Source of the DNA: Deltaproteobacteria bacterium
Lineage (GTDB): Bacteria > Desulfobacterota > B13-G15 > RBG-16-54-18
Direction: 5' to 3'
Assembly (NCBI GenBank): GCA_019308925.1
Contig: JAFDHG010000006.1
Span: 1-52,201, forward strand
Length of the DNA: 52,201 nt
Under the pieces are notes generated by a model. That model did not search any database and was not told the DNA's origin. It was given only the letters and a program-made list of their open reading frames with translations. Shown one piece after another: positions 51,233 to 52,201 of this stretch. The stretch's first letter is position 1. Every line of letters begins with the position of its first letter. Position numbers and translations under genes: made by a program.

Positions 51233-52201
51233 AAATACGAAGAATTATATTGCCGGTGGTATTTTTCTCTTTTGTGCTGTTACCCTGTGGGCCTGCGTAT
51301 TCCCTTAATGGATACATAGAGACTAGAGTTATATACTTCCCTAATAAAGAAGATATATTTGAGTCACGAAGCAGGTTTTTATTAGAGGAGGAGGTAGATT
51401 TAAAGGATTGGCTCACTTTTTATCTCAGTGGCCGCATAGATGGACTTTTGTCTAATAGAGAAGAAGACGAAAATGATATTTTAGTGAAAGCAGATGATGC
51501 TTATCTTAATTTTTCATTTCCGAAGGTTGAGGTTAAAATTGGTTACTCTAAAGTTATTTGGGGAAAACTCGATCAATTAGCACCTACCGACATCATAAAT
51601 CCATTGGATATCTCTAAACTCTTCTTGGAGGCTGAAAGAAAGGAAGCAAAGTTACCCGTCCCTCTTTTCATGGTATCTCCTTATTTTGGAGAGGCAAGCC
51701 GCCTTGATTTCATCGTGGTGCCTCTTTTCGAAGAGGGTACCTATGATGAGTTAAACGAGAAAAGTTCTCCATTTAATATAGTACACTTCCCGTTGCCGGT
51801 AGAAGAGAATCTGCCATCAAAAAATATGAAAAACATAGAATACGGTGGAAGATTTTCGAGCACCTTCCGGGAAGTTGACTGGTCTATTTATTATTTCCGA
51901 GGATTTCAGGATTTTCCGTCATATCGTTTGGATGCCAACCTAAATAAGGTTAAGGCTGAATATTTTAAAGGCCATATGTTTGGCTATGATTTTGAGCTGG
52001 TGAAAGGAAAGTGGGGTATAAGGGGAGAGGGGGCTTTACTTACCAATGTGGGCTTTCAGAAAAAGGATATAGTGGATTATACCAAAGGAAGCTCTTTTAC
52101 AGGCGGGTTCGGCATAGATAGAAGTTTTGGAGATAATTACCTGAATTTCAGTGTGCTGTATAGAAAAATATTTGTCGATGATGTTATAGAAGAAAAGAAG
52201 G
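51229..52201 (+). CDS. Outer-membrane beta-barrel-like protein (DUF1302-type), partial
   Basis: The frame begins MKIRRIILPVVFFSFVLLPC with a signal peptide ending near PAYS and stays open for 324 codons to the window edge; the C-terminus is missing. Short alternating amphipathic strands rich in aromatic residues (VEVKIGYSKVIWGKLDQLAP, TDIINPLDISKL) resemble DUF1302-type porin-like proteins that occur next to MMPL transporters. It may be the outer-membrane receiver of the transported molecule. The ATG overlaps the MMPL stop by four bases. Confidence 0.8.
   Translation, partial: MKIRRIILPVVFFSFVLLPCGPAYSLNGYIETRVIYFPNKEDIFESRSRFLLEEEVDLKDWLTFYLSGRIDGLLSNREEDENDILVKADDAYLNFSFPKVEVKIGYSKVIWGKLDQLAPTDIINPLDISKLFLEAERKEAKLPVPLFMVSPYFGEASRLDFIVVPLFEEGTYDELNEKSSPFNIVHFPLPVEENLPSKNMKNIEYGGRFSSTFREVDWSIYYFRGFQDFPSYRLDANLNKVKAEYFKGHMFGYDFELVKGKWGIRGEGALLTNVGFQKKDIVDYTKGSSFTGGFGIDRSFGDNYLNFSVLYRKIFVDDVIEEKK

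Overview
This window looks like chromosome from an anaerobic, Gram-negative, Deltaproteobacteria/Desulfobacterota-type bacterium. The evidence is LptF/LptG and a SPOR-domain protein, which imply an outer membrane, a tetraheme c3-type cytochrome, a small 2[4Fe-4S] ferredoxin, a molybdopterin oxidoreductase with an Fe-S partner, a radical SAM protein, and a free-standing LeuA-type regulatory domain. Most genes are GC-rich on the coding strand, favour AGG and GGG codons, and are packed with overlapping stops and starts. The species cannot be named from sequence alone.

Layout. 1-775 (minus strand): the start of tuf preceded by tRNA-Thr(TGT), Tyr(GTA), Gly(TCC) and Thr(GGT), the same order as the E. 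coli thrU-tyrU-glyT-thrT-tufB cluster. 1317-7681: a bifunctional Rel/SpoT gene; convergent rpmB; then an operon of a nitrilase-family amidohydrolase, argS, a SPOR protein and lepB. 7678-11774: a long aspartate carbamoyltransferase-like gene, a fused M16 peptidase and an MTH1187-type thiamine-binding protein. 11790-15416 (minus): an orphan histidine kinase, lptF and lptG. 15616-24800 (plus): the translation/envelope cluster rpsB, tsf, pyrH, frr, a ferredoxin, a hairpin, uppS, cdsA, dxr, rseP, tsaB, an ECF sigma factor, its zinc-finger anti-sigma factor and a small secreted protein. 24824-26581 (minus): a frameshifted LeuA-domain gene, a cytochrome c and a radical SAM protein.

26730-38745 is more accessory: an IclR regulator with a promoter-overlapping dyad, followed by a cytoplasmic Mo/W oxidoreductase and a four-cluster Fe-S subunit; a PaaI thioesterase; a MerR-like regulator with two apparent helix-turn-helix modules, a 61-residue membrane protein and a Tat-exported FAD oxidoreductase; then a five-gene ABC-2 exporter (membrane fusion protein, ATPase, two permeases, second ATPase) resembling YbhGFSR with the double ATPase split. 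38746-39954 is a decayed stretch with a DUF2442 remnant and a truncated DUF1786-like gene. carB, a DUF2784 membrane protein and mnmG follow.

From about 46363 to the end the DNA is clearly more AT-rich. It holds two SAM methyltransferases, a possible small protein, and an envelope operon of a LolA-like periplasmic protein, an MMPL/RND transporter and an outer-membrane beta-barrel-like protein that runs off the window. The most interesting leads are the MerR/membrane peptide/Tat-FAD set, the IclR/Mo-enzyme set, the LolA-MMPL-barrel operon, a probable AUU start codon, a near-leaderless rel transcript, and a dispersed intergenic repeat shared by 1028-1230 and 44192-44330.
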